Of a stretch of 64,000 nucleotides of DNA, positions 43,782-54,017 are shown piece after piece. This stretch comes from Phytopythium helicoides. Its lineage: Eukaryota; Oomycota; Peronosporomycetes; Pythiales; Pythiaceae. The DNA lies in assembly GCA_024867545.1 (NCBI GenBank), contig JANFNE010000011.1, positions 186,001-250,000 of the forward strand. Direction: 5' to 3'. The notes under the pieces were generated by a model. It was not told where the DNA came from. It saw only the letters and a list, made by a program, of their open reading frames with translations, and searched no databases. Position 1 is the first letter of the stretch. Each line of letters opens with the position of its first letter. The translations under genes were made by a program, and so were the position numbers.

Positions 43782-44913
43782 TTACAGCACGTCCTCAAAG
43801 GTGCGCGTCGCCTTCTCGTACATGCCGAAGAACACGAAGCCGCCGATGCCGATCCACATCGTGCGCGGTCCAACACCGGAAAACAGGCGCTTTGGGCCTT
43901 CCTCGCGGTACACGCGCATGAACGTGTCCACCGTGCCCGTGTACGGCACGCCTGCAGCGTCCTTGCCGAGCATCAAGCGGGTCTTGACGACGTCTAGGGG
44001 CGTCGTGATCGAGGCCGCAACGCTACCAGCGATTGAGCCGCACAAGGCGACTTGCAGCGAGTTCAACGGCGCCTCCTGCTTCTTTGCCCATTGGTACTAC
44101 GGAAAATGATGCAGACGTGGGGTCATTAGCAATGAATTCATGGTCGATCGAGCTGCAACAATTGCCAGACTCACCTTGAGGCCCTCCCAAAGCGGGAACT
44201 GGATAAACGAGAACGGGATCTCACGGGCGATCAGGCTCCAGTATCCTCGGTAGAATCCCAAGACCCCCTCAGCCGCGCGAATGCCAGCAAAGGCTTCTCC
44301 GATCGAAGCGTACATGCCAGTTTGCATGCGCTGCTTTACGATCTCCGTGGGCGTTCGCACCAAGCACGCCGCCTGCAAACCGCTCGGGTCAGTCGAACTG
44401 TGTCACTACCTCGACATGCATTCGTGAGCACCTCACCATCTCTCCAGACGCAGCAGCCGCCATGTGCACGAGCGGCGAGTGCTTCTGCTCCGGTAGATAG
44501 TACCCGATAACCTTCTTGGACGTCTCGTACGCGCTGAAGAAGAGCGCACCTGCACACACCGGCATCCACGTGCCATCATCAGCGCCATCGCATCGAAAAT
44601 CCAAACATAGCTCAACGAGCAACGCACCACCGGGAGCAGAACCAGCAGCAGCAGCGGAGAGACCTGAGTAGACGCCGCGAAAGCCACCGGCCTTGAAGAA
44701 GCCCTCGGCCGACTGCAGGCGCGTCTTGATCGTGTCAAGCGGGAAGAGCGCAATGTCCACCGACGTGCCCGCGACCGCGCCGCCCTGTGCTCGCACGCAG
44801 ACCAGTCAGTATGAGCAACTCCTGGTCTTCTCTATCATCAGTATGCACAGTAGCAGCAGACGTACCAGCAGCGCGGGGATGAAGCGCTTGCCTTGCTCGC
44901 CAGTCTCCCCCAT
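43782..44913 (-). CDS. Mitochondrial S-adenosylmethionine carrier (SLC25A26-type)
   Basis: Five exons: 44913-44866, 44784-44628, 44549-44438 (approximately), 44372-44175, 44096-43782; 276 aa, matching the about 270-aa family. Three solute-carrier repeats carry the Px[DE]xx[KR] signatures PLDTIKTR, PTEIVKQR and PLDVVKTR. Flanking sequences (AGTSVDIALFPLDTIKTRLQS, GFRGVYSGL, YRGYWSLIAREIPFSFIQFPLWE) resemble SAM carriers more than other SLC25 members. It should exchange cytosolic SAM for mitochondrial S-adenosylhomocysteine at the inner membrane. The start is the first ATG and gives a short polar N-terminus before helix 1. It is divergent from DRG2. Confidence 0.9.
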
Positions 44914-45220
44914 GATGGATGAAGCAAGAAGTGCGCTTGCCGTGTCAAGCCGAGCAATGAGCGGCTACGCGCTCCGGGGAGCTCACGAGAGGTTAAAAAC
45001 AGGCCATAATGAGGCTCATCAGCCAATGAAATGTGAGGAAAGACGCGCACGCAGCCAATCGCAGCGCAGGGAGGATGGTTGCGTAAACCGAGCACTCAGA
45101 ATAGTGACACCAACTCCTCCCAGGATGACCACACAACGCACCCGCAAGGCGTCTGGCGCTGGTCGAGATCTCCGCTGGTGACGCAGGCGCTCGTGCGCCT
45201 CGCTGGGCTCGTCGACGACC
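44914..45220. promoter_or_regulatory. Divergent promoter with two CCAAT boxes
   Basis: 307 bp between the SAM-carrier and DRG2 start codons. CCAAT occurs at 45023-45027 and 45055-45059, both reading on the plus strand and 32 bp apart, which is about three helical turns. A shared promoter is plausible; no start sites are shown. Confidence 0.45.
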
Positions 45221-47114
45221 ATGGGGATCGTCGATCGCATCAAGGAGATCGGTGGGGCTCCATTTGTGCTGGTTGCGGTGTCGTTGGCTCGTGAGCTGAC
45301 GCTGTGGCGCTGGTTAGAGGATGAGATGAAGCGGACGCAGAAGAACAAGGCCACCGAGGGGCACCTGGGCTTCCTCAAGGCCAAGCTCGCCAAGCTGCGC
45401 ACGGAGGTGGGTTTCAGTGGTACTGCTTTTGCTAGTGATGGGGGTTGTGGAGTGACCGGTGGGGCGGTATGGCGAGTAGCTGCTTGAGGGCGAAAAGTCG
45501 AGTGGCGGAGGTGGCGGAGAAGGTGTGTGCACGCAATTCTGCTCGATGAAACGTGTCCATTGCTGACAAAAGAGTAAATGTGTGTCTTGCAACAATAGGC
45601 TTTGATGTCGCTCGAAGCGGTGATGGTCGAGTCGCGCTGATTGGCTTCCCTAGTGTCGGCAAGTCGACCATGCTCAGGTGCGTCTGCAATCAGTAACCAT
45701 CATTGCAAGGGGTGCCCGCTCATCGGCACGTGATGCGTTTATGAAAACAGTCAGCTGACGGAGACGCAGTCTGAAACGAGTGCTGTGGAGTTCACGACGC
45801 TGACGTGCATTCCTGGTAACCTCATCTACAACGACGTTCGCATCCAGGTGCGAATCGCGGCTTGATCGCTTGCAGCACACTGTGTATCTGACGAAAATAA
45901 TATTCCATATGGTGCTATGTAGCTGCTGGATCTGCCTGGTATCATTGAAGGTGCCGCTCATGGCAAGGGTCGCGGTCGCGAGGTCATTGCCGTGGCCAAG
46001 TCGGCAGATATGATTCTCATGGTGCTGGACGCTGGGCAAGAAGCTGGCAACCGACATCGCGAGATCCTCGAGAACGAATTGGAGACGGTCGGTTTGCGCC
46101 TGAACCGCCAGCCGCCGGACATTTACCTCAAGCGAAAGAACGGAGGAGGCATCACTTTCAACAGTACCGTGCGGCTCACCAAGGTTTGATGCCAGTGTTT
46201 CGAGGTGCTGGGAAACCAACGACACGTTCGACTGATAAACATTTGTTGATTCTGTGCAGCTGGGTGATGACCCATACAAGACGGTCTACAAGATTCTCCA
46301 CGAGTACAAGATGCACAACTGTGAGGTGTTGTTCCGCGAAGACGCGACCACCGACGACTTTATTGATGTGATTGAGGGCAACCGCAAGTACATCAAGTGT
46401 CTGTACGTGTACAACAAGATTGATGTGGTCTCGATCGAGGACGTCGACCGCCTTGCACGTCTCCCAAACTCGACCGTCATCGCCTGCGCTCACGGCGACC
46501 GCCCGGCGGTAAGCAAACGTGAAGTGTCGTTGAATTGCCCGCCAAACGCTGACTGTTTCTGCCTTTCAAATGTTGCGTGAAACGCATTAGCTCAACTTTG
46601 ATACGCTCCTGGCCAAAATGTGGGACTACATGGGACTGACGCGAGTTTACACCAAGCGTCGTGGCGAGGTAAGTTCATGTGTTGGGTTGCAATGTTTCGT
46701 TGAGCCCAAGCCAATGTGTTTACACTTCACTCGTTTGTAGGCACCCGACTTTGCAGGGCCCGTCGTGTTGTCATCTGAACGCAAGGGTGTGACCGTCAGC
46801 TCCGCCTGCCTCTCGGTAAGAGATTGTTCTTGCTTGGATGTAGGTGAGGTGCTGCGAACTCTAACTCTACCGAATTTTGTTGTTTGCAGATTTCGAAGGA
46901 CATGCTCGACAATTTCAACTACGCGCTCGTGTGGGGTACGAGTACTAAATACAACCCCCAGCGTGTTGGACGAGACCATGTGCTGCAGGACGAGGACGTG
47001 CTTCAGGTGATTGTGAAGACAGCTAACCAGCAGAAGCACGACAAGAACTACAACCAGAAGGTGCAGGCGTACTTCGACAAGTACAAGCGCAAGAAGAAGG
47101 CACTCAAGACCTAG
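45221..47114 (+). CDS. DRG2: Developmentally regulated GTP-binding protein DRG2
   Basis: Translation-associated Obg-type GTPase that works with a DFRP partner on stalled ribosomes. Ten exons: 45221-45251, 45318-45406, 45480-45522, 45599-45677, 45751-45847, 45923-46183, 46260-46508, 46591-46668, 46741-46815, 46890-47114; the sum gives 408 aa with all phases fitting. The N-terminus [21 protein letters not shown]1 [10 protein letters not shown]3 [10 protein letters not shown]4 NKID and the C-terminal TGS segment ending in [14 protein letters not shown] identify DRG2 rather than DRG1. A Lys-rich C-terminal extension (about 30 residues) follows the TGS domain. This is the most intron-dense gene in the window; introns are 66-82 nt. 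Confidence 0.97.
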
Positions 47115-47286
47115 AGTGGACAAAGCGTCATGTGGGGTTGAGGACTAGTGATTGCACCTTCATAACACGACAACGGATGTACACGAACAGCATCCATTTG
47201 TGCACCATTGGCTTCTGGTAGACCCAATTGATGTGGTCCATACAAACACGACGAGTGCAAGCGGTTCACTGTTGAAGATGTAAAGA

Positions 47287-49421
47287 TTAGTTACGAGATA
47301 GGTCTTCACGAATCATTCGCTCGAAGAAGTCGTCGTCTTCGGGTCGCCACGACTGGTCGTTCACAGCCTTCAGGCGGTCACGAATACGTTCCATCGTCCT
47401 GGACCACCATCACACACCGTTATTTTCCCGGATATGAGATGAGAAACGCACACAACGTACGTTGGCTTCATTCGTGGCCAAAAGGATCCACTCGACTCTC
47501 CAAATTGAGCGTCACGGTTCATAAGCATATGCTCAAAAACAAATCGCCAATTCGCAATTGGACGCCTCGACACCGGCAGAGGTGTCCATGCGCGCTGGCT
47601 GTATTTGATCCGATCACCCGCCCCTTGCATCTCTGTCAGGTTTGCTTTCAGCAACGACTCCACAAAGGTGTCGGTAAAAGCCGTTGCCGTTCTCGAAAGA
47701 TTCATGAACGAATCAGTCGAGATAGCATCATCTGGACGCACTTTGACGTTTTTTCGATCTTGCTCCTCGTCGAATCCATCGTCCCGTCTTCGCTTTCGTT
47801 TTTCATGCCGAAATGCTAGAGCCGTGGATGCCAAAATTGGTCGTGGAGCTGACGCAAAGGCACTTGTCTCCGATGAAAATTGGTCAAATCGGCCGTCATC
47901 GTTGGATTCTTCAAAAGCCGAGTCTTTCGTCGCAACTATCTCGTAGTCATCAATAATCTCGGTGGCGTCTTGGGAGAAACTGACATAACTCATCGTGTTA
48001 GCAGCGGCATCAAGGTTTGAATACGAAAAAAGTCAACGTACCTGGTGTTCCGTACATTCCGCACGTGCAATGGCCATCGAAATTTGCTGTCCATCGATCA
48101 GTCCCCAAACATGAGCCAACTTATACCAGCAAAGAACAGCATCTCTTTGGACTCACCGCGCAAGCACGTCGATTTGGGAGAGCGGCTCATGGATTGGAGG
48201 TCCAACTACGCTCTCTCCACGAGCTATAGCACGCCGTTCCAAGGAAGACGTGTATTGCATCAACGCTCCGACGCTTTCGCCCACCATGCGCACTTCTGAG
48301 CGATACATCCCTCTTCCCTCCAGCGTAGAAGAAACTCGTACTCGCTCAGTAGAGTGCGCCTTCGAGTCGGAGGCATCTTCTTCATCTTCGTCTTCTAATT
48401 CGTCGTCGCCACTTTCTTTCTCCTCCTCCACATTACTTCCGGGTGTGTACTCATCTTCAGTGCTGCTGCCACTGAGCTCGCTCAGATCCGACTCTGGCTC
48501 CTCCTTGCCGCGTCGCGTTGATGTCGTGCTTTTATCATTGACTTCTACACCTGATTCACTCTTCGTCTTCGCTTGTTGTGTTGGCAGTTTACCCTCTCTT
48601 TGCTCATCGTCCTGTGTGGCCGAATCGTTCACTTTAGTCCCTTGTTGGCGGAGACCATCAGCTTTTTTACTAGCTCTGGGCTGAGGCTCGTCCGTCTCTG
48701 TTTCATCTTCGTCGGCGCTCTCATCACTGCTTGTAGCCTTATCCTCAGGTGCATCCGAGTCGGAGTCGTCCTCGTCTTCCAAGATTTCTTCTTCGTAGTC
48801 TTCGAAGCTATCGTAGTCGTCTTCGATTTCTAGCGTCGAGAAGTCGTAATTGTCTCGAAGGTTGTGCTTGACTTGCTCTAGCTTTGAGCCCCTCTTCTTG
48901 CGATGCCCAAGCGTGGTCGGTTTGCTTTTAGCCGTTGGCTCTGCTCCTTGTGCTGCTACCACCAATGGCGCCGCCGCTCGAGCCGCAACCGCCGCTTGTG
49001 CCGCCGCTCTCGCCGCCCTCGCTGGCGTTACTGTGGCTTGCTTCCCAGTAGCTCGCTTCATCGGCACTGCCACCACCTTCTCGCCCTTTGCTGCTGCAAT
49101 CGCCGCCTGTGCTGCTGCTCGTGCTGCTCTCGCTGGAGCCACCGCCGTCCCTGGCACCGCCGGCCTCTCGTCGTCCCAGACGCCGTCCGACTCGCCACCC
49201 GAGTCCTCGTCATCGCCATCGTCCGACGACGTCAACGTGGCGCGAATCACCAGCCGCCCACCCGGCACCCTCCTTGACTTGGCGAGCGCTGGCACCGCCG
49301 TGGCGTCGCCATCCGAGTCGCTGCTTGACACCACCATCGCTTCCTGTCGTTTCGAAGGAGGTACCAATTTGGTCCCATACAAACGCCAAGTGAATTGCTG
49401 CCACGCACTGAGCGTACCCAT
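47287..49421 (-). CDS. Acidic nuclear-type orphan protein
   Basis: Four exons: 49421-48157, 48086-48042, 47988-47461, 47398-47287. All three introns interrupt codons after the second base and the sum is 649 aa. The N-terminal 420 residues are low-complexity: acidic clusters (DDGDDEDSGGESD, EEEILEDEDDSDSD), two ARAARAAAQAA blocks and Ser/Thr/Glu stretches, with a Lys/Arg patch (HRKKRGSKLEQ). The C-terminal 200 residues look folded and more conserved in character (WPLHVRNVRNT, NWRFVFEHMLMNRDAQFGE, DFFERMIREDL). I do not recognise a family. A nuclear scaffold is plausible from composition only. The start could be the internal Met at 49337. The neighbouring AMP-binding gene starts only 30 bp away on the other strand. 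Confidence 0.7.
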
Positions 49422-49451
49422 CAAACACTACTGGCGCTGGAAGCTCGAGCC

Positions 49452-50954
49452 ATGGCGAGTCTGGGGGTCAAGGGCGGGCGCCTCGTGCTCTTCGGAGACC
49501 CAAAGCAGCGCCAGGAAGTGCCCAGCGAGCCGCAGGTGCTGCGTGGAGGTGTGCGTCGCCAGCTACTGCCGCTGGGCCTCGAATTGCTGCGTCAAGCGGG
49601 CGTCAATGCTGGGGACGCCTTCGTGCTCGTGCTGGACAACGACAAAACGAGCGCGGCGTGCATGCTGGGCGCAATGGAGCTGCGCTGCGTTTGTGCAGTG
49701 GTTGGTGCTAGTCGCGTGGCGCTGCTGGACTTGGTCTGCCACCAGACGGGCATCTTGACTGTGCTCACGGTCGACGACGCCACGAGTTCTGTCAGCGTGA
49801 GCTCAGCTGACGTGGAGCTCCCGAACGGGAAGGCCACGTGGCTACAAGACGCAGCGATCGAAGGTGGCGGCGGTTGTGTCTGCATGCTCACGTCGGGGAG
49901 TGTTGGCGAGCCCAAGGTTGTGCCGTGCACGTGGGAGCACATGAAACTGCAGGGCGAGGCGACACAGGCAGAGCTCTTTCCAGACAGCCCAGCTCGCCTG
50001 GTGTGCGGCACATCCATTGCCCACGCATTCTCGATTAACACCATCTTCACGCTCTGGAGCTCCCCATTTGACGAACAGTCTGAGCTGTGCTTCGCGCGCT
50101 CGACCGATGGACTCTACACTTTGCTGCAGCAAGAGACTCCAGGTCGCGTGACGGTGCTCTACGGAACTCCTGGGACGTACACTGCGCTCGCTGAGATGCC
50201 GCCGGCCCCACTTCATGTTGACGTCCCGTACTGTGCAGGGACGCGTTTGTCCATGGAGCTGTTCGAGATGATGCAGCGCAACTTTGGACTGCGGCTCATG
50301 CAAAACTACGGATCGACCGAGATGGGCGATATTGCCGCCTGGGGACTCGGTGGTAGAAGCTTTGACGACGATTTTGAAGAGCTAAAGGATGGCCAGCATA
50401 CAGGTATCCCGCACGTCGGTGCGCTTTGGAGTGGCGTCCGCATAGCAATTGACGAAAGCCAGCAAGTCTGCGTGTCGACACCCTGGCAGTGCCTTGGATA
50501 TGTGAAGCAGCGCGAGCTCCACAGATTTGATTCCAAGGCCCATCCAACGGCCGACATTGGTAGCCTCCGACCAAGCTCTGATGGTTCCACACAACTCGTG
50601 TGGCTTCAAGGACGCCTTCGTCCAGCAGTCAAACTTGAATGGGAAGGCGAACGCTTCGAGTTCAGCCCCAACGAGATTGAACGTGTTCTGGTTAGCCACC
50701 CGCGTGTGAGTGACGCATTGGTGCTAATGCAGCCGGCCAATGAGGTTGGAACCGTTCGAGCGCGAGTCGTGGTGGTCTTGGAGGGCGATAGTGCCGGCAT
50801 CGATCAGAAGCTTACAGCATCTCAGCCACTCTCGGAGGCAGAGCTGTCCTACTGGTGCAAGCAGCATGGGCTGCCGGCGGTGGGGCATGCCCTTCGAGTT
50901 TCGTTTGTCCCGTTTTTGCCTTGCAGTCCAGCTGGGAAACTCATGTACTCATGA
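49452..50954 (+). CDS. AMP-binding (ANL superfamily) adenylate-forming enzyme
   Basis: Intronless, 500 aa. Adenylation-domain motifs are present in order: MLTSGSVGEPKVVP (phosphate-binding loop), QNYGSTEMGDI (Y-G-x-TE), TADIGSL and LQGRLRPAVKLE (the hinge region), and a terminal PAGKLMYS with the catalytic Lys. These enzymes activate a carboxylic acid as acyl-AMP, usually then forming a CoA thioester. The substrate pocket gives no clear match to acetyl-CoA, 4-coumarate or long-chain ligases. No carrier-protein or reductase domain is attached. There is no clear PTS1 peroxisomal signal (it ends MYS). Its ATG is 30 bp from the divergent ATG of the acidic orphan. Fatty-acid or aryl-CoA ligase are both possible. 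Confidence 0.85.
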   Translation: MASLGVKGGRLVLFGDPKQRQEVPSEPQVLRGGVRRQLLPLGLELLRQAGVNAGDAFVLVLDNDKTSAACMLGAMELRCVCAVVGASRVALLDLVCHQTGILTVLTVDDATSSVSVSSADVELPNGKATWLQDAAIEGGGGCVCMLTSGSVGEPKVVPCTWEHMKLQGEATQAELFPDSPARLVCGTSIAHAFSINTIFTLWSSPFDEQSELCFARSTDGLYTLLQQETPGRVTVLYGTPGTYTALAEMPPAPLHVDVPYCAGTRLSMELFEMMQRNFGLRLMQNYGSTEMGDIAAWGLGGRSFDDDFEELKDGQHTGIPHVGALWSGVRIAIDESQQVCVSTPWQCLGYVKQRELHRFDSKAHPTADIGSLRPSSDGSTQLVWLQGRLRPAVKLEWEGERFEFSPNEIERVLVSHPRVSDALVLMQPANEVGTVRARVVVVLEGDSAGIDQKLTASQPLSEAELSYWCKQHGLPAVGHALRVSFVPFLPCSPAGKLMYS

Positions 50955-51225
50955 ACTGCAACTCAAGCTCTTTTCGATGAAGGCGTTTACCGCTTTGATG
51001 TGATGCATTAGACCTCGCTTCCATACCGTTAGTATGAGAAGGTGAGCTCCCATCCACACATCCTCGCGCTGGTAATAGACTTTTTGAGCTGCAGTGAGTG
51101 CTTTGGTGACAATTTTGACATATCCTTACCGGATCACCTCAAGAAACTCATGGATGACAAAAAAGTGCATTGACACCTCTTACACTCAACATTCAATGTC
51201 GCCGATCTAGAGCACACCAAACAGC

Positions 51226-53061
51226 TTAGACGATGTGGATGTCGCTCTCCGAGTACTGGCACAGTGGGTCCTTGATACCGGCACCGAGCTCCTCGGGCTC
51301 GCCGTCCTCGCTGCCCTGAGACCAAGCGCACACGTCGTAGCCATCATCGTCGGCCTTGATGTAGATGTTGGAAAGCGTAGCCTCGTCGCCGTAGTTATCG
51401 TTGACAGTCACGATGCTCTTTCCCGGGTTCACGGCGTAGATGTTGGACAGCTGCACGAAGCGCTGGCGGTCACCGCAGGTGCCGCACGAGCGGTAGAGCT
51501 TGCCAAAGTCCTCAGCGTAGAAGCTGTCAACCTTGACCGTACCGTAGCCGTTGTGCTGGATGACCTTGTCGTCGGCGTAGCGAGCACCACCGCCGTTCAC
51601 CGTCGAGACACTGCTGGCCGAGCCACCCTTGATGCTGAGCGCATCCTCGCAAACATCGTCCCACCACACGTTCTCGATGGTGCAATCGTGCTCGTCGCAG
51701 TGCACACCCTCCATCTGGTTCTTGCCGATGATCACGTTCTTCAGCGTGCCACCAGGCTTGACCTGGAAGACAGCCGTGGAACCACCGCTCTCAGTCTGGC
51801 CATCGCACGACACGTCCGAGCGCTCGTACGTCTGCATATTGCCGTCAAACACTTCGCCGGCCGCAACAACGTAGACTTCATCAAGCTGGACGGTTCCAGT
51901 GCTGGCCGGCCACGATCCATCCGGGACACCCGAAGAAGTGGTGGTCGTCGAGGTGGACGAGCTAGTAGAGTTGGACGACGAAGTCGAAGCCGACGTCGCA
52001 GCCGTCGTTGGTTCGGGGGTGTACTCGCTGTTGTCATCATCGTTGTTGTCATCGTCGTTGCCTCCCTCCTCGCTGGACGAGGGGGCCTCCGTTGATTCAT
52101 CGTCATCGTTGTCGTCGGTGTTCTCCTCCTCGCTGGACGAGGGGGCCTCCGTCGACTCCTCTTCATCGTTGTCGTCGGTGTTCTCCTCTTCGCTTGAAGA
52201 GGGAGCCTCCGTCGACTCCTCCTCCGCGTTGTCGCTGCCGTTGTTCTCCTCCTCGCTAGTCGACGGAGCATCAGTCGTTTCCTCGTCGTCACCCTCGTTA
52301 CCCGTCTCAGTGATTCCGCTGCCGCCGTTCAGCGGGATGCAGTTCTCTGCGATTCAGATTTTGAACATCAGCAGACTGCACATGGCAACATTGCAAGCTC
52401 GGAGAAGAAGAACTTACTGTAGACCTGCCACACGGTGTCGCCGTCGACGCCCTGGAAGGCGAGCCAGTAGAAGCGCATCATGCCACAGTCGCCGTTTGCA
52501 CACGACGAGTAGTCAACCGGGAAGATGGACTTGACGTCCTGGTCCTCACCGCCGTAGGCCGAGTAGCAGTCGTCATTGTGCAGCACCATGGTGTCATCAA
52601 GCCAAATCTCGCAGGGGCCCTACAGACGCCAACCCAATGCAGTGTTAGCCTTCGATACCCACCAGGTGAGCAGCTACGATTGTGGAATAAGAAATACGTA
52701 CCACGTGGACCATGCCGCGCGAGAAGGTGGCCGTGCCGTCGGTCGGGATGTCCTGGGGCGTGCCGTTAGGATCCGTGAAGCCGCAGTCCTCGCCGTACTT
52801 GGACGTGTCGTCGAGCAGCGAGCGGATGTTGGTCACGCCGTTCTCCTTGGCGAGCTTGACGTACGTGTCGACACTGCCCTGGTTGTTGCCGTCCCACTCG
52901 TCGCTGGGCCAGGTGGGCTCGATCTGCACGATCCATGCCGAGGTGGTCGAGTCCTTGAACTGCGACTCGGGGATAAGCATGTAGCCGTGGCCGGCCACGA
53001 GCGTCACGCGGGCGGTCACAGCCACAGCGGCCGACAGGATAGTGAAGCGAGTCGACACCAT
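51226..53061 (-). CDS. Secreted AA17-type pectin monooxygenase fused to a PL3 pectate lyase
   Basis: One 560-aa polypeptide from exons 53061-52702, 52619-52418, 52346-51226, with exact phases. A signal peptide (1-24) ends so that His25 (HGYM) becomes the mature N-terminal His of a copper histidine brace. The second His is probably His119 in MVHVGPCEIWLDD, and MMRFYWLAFQ...VYKNC completes the AA17 pattern known from Phytophthora pectin LPMOs. A Ser/Thr/Glu/Asp-rich linker (about 196-330) contains 60-bp tandem repeats. A PL3 pectate lyase follows, with VHC, CTIENVWWDDVCEDALSIKG, VIQHNGYGTV and GKLYRSCGTC. The protein should be extracellular and attack homogalacturonan oxidatively and by beta-elimination. 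The fusion is seen directly; activity is inferred. The gene has a long upstream region. Confidence 0.93.
52069..52260 (-). repeat. 60-bp tandem repeat encoding the AA17-PL3 linker
   Basis: About three units in 60-bp register encode EESTEAPSSSEEENTDDND-like peptides. Units differ mainly by synonymous or conservative changes. The length is a multiple of three, so copy-number change would alter linker length without breaking the frame. Confidence 0.85.
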
Positions 53062-54017
53062 GGCGTTCTTCTCGTCGAGGCTTGAGGGCTGAGCGGAAGA
53101 AGCGGAAGTGAGTGAGCGAGTGAGCCCGCCAGTCTCCTCGAAGGCGAGTCCAGCACCAGTCCCAATCAAGTTGCCTTTACTACTTGGAGTTTGTATGCCG
53201 CGGTGGTCGCGGGTCACGTTCGAACAGCAACGTGTCGACGGGATACAACTACCAAGATATTGCAAAAGGCGCGGGCAGCGAGCGCTCTCGATTTCCAGCT
53301 GGTGGAGCCTTGCATGACTAATTTCGCTTAGTCGCTGTTGGGAGAGGCACGTCAACAACTTGAGCTCACGCTCGTAAGCATTGAGCTGACAGACGTACGC
53401 ATGTGCGAGTGTGTACGATAGACTCGGACTCCTTTACCCTACTGGAGTTCAAGGGTATGGACCAGATAATTAGTCGAGACTCGAATATCCATTCACTCGA
53501 GTGATCCGGCAGCTCAAGCGATGGCAAATGAGAAACAATAGAGCCGAGGGAGAGTCGCACCGTTGGCCAACCCCCACGACAGACAGTGGGCCACGCTGTC
53601 TCGAGAGGGCGACGGCAAGGGAAAATTCTCAACGGGAGCAGTCTGCGTGAGCTGGCGCGTAGAGAGCGTGTACAGTACGCCATTGCCCAGCACGAGAGGA
53701 TAAAGAGAGCGCACATCAATCAGCATCAACAACCGGGTGGTGGCTGCACATCGCCATTAATTTCCCGTGCCCGGCCTATCTCGACTAATAGACTAACAGC
53801 TCGGAGCCGCATGTTTTCGAGGACTCCAGAGCTTCGAGCCTTTACAGATGCATCCCACGATTTGTGATCCTGATTCAGTGTCCTCATACACTGACTGCAC
53901 CGACCACCGGTGTTGAAATCCTGGCGGGTGCGCATGACAGATGATCGTGCGTCAAAAGTTGCTCGGAAGTGTCGACGTGGGCTTCATCCATCTCAATTTG
54001 CTCAAACACTTTCTTGG
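53062..54017. other. Upstream region of the AA17-PL3 gene
   Basis: 956 bp between the CAZyme start and the DCAF7 stop, both on the minus strand; this is one of the longer gaps in the right half of the window. It includes a G/A-rich leader next to the ATG. No convincing gene was found. An extended regulatory region for an inducible secreted enzyme would fit, but no specific site was recognised. Confidence 0.45.

Noticed and set aside
51235..52534. Plus-strand frames opposite the AA17-PL3 gene
   Set aside because: Antisense of a high-bias coding region; the Ser-rich one simply mirrors the linker repeats.
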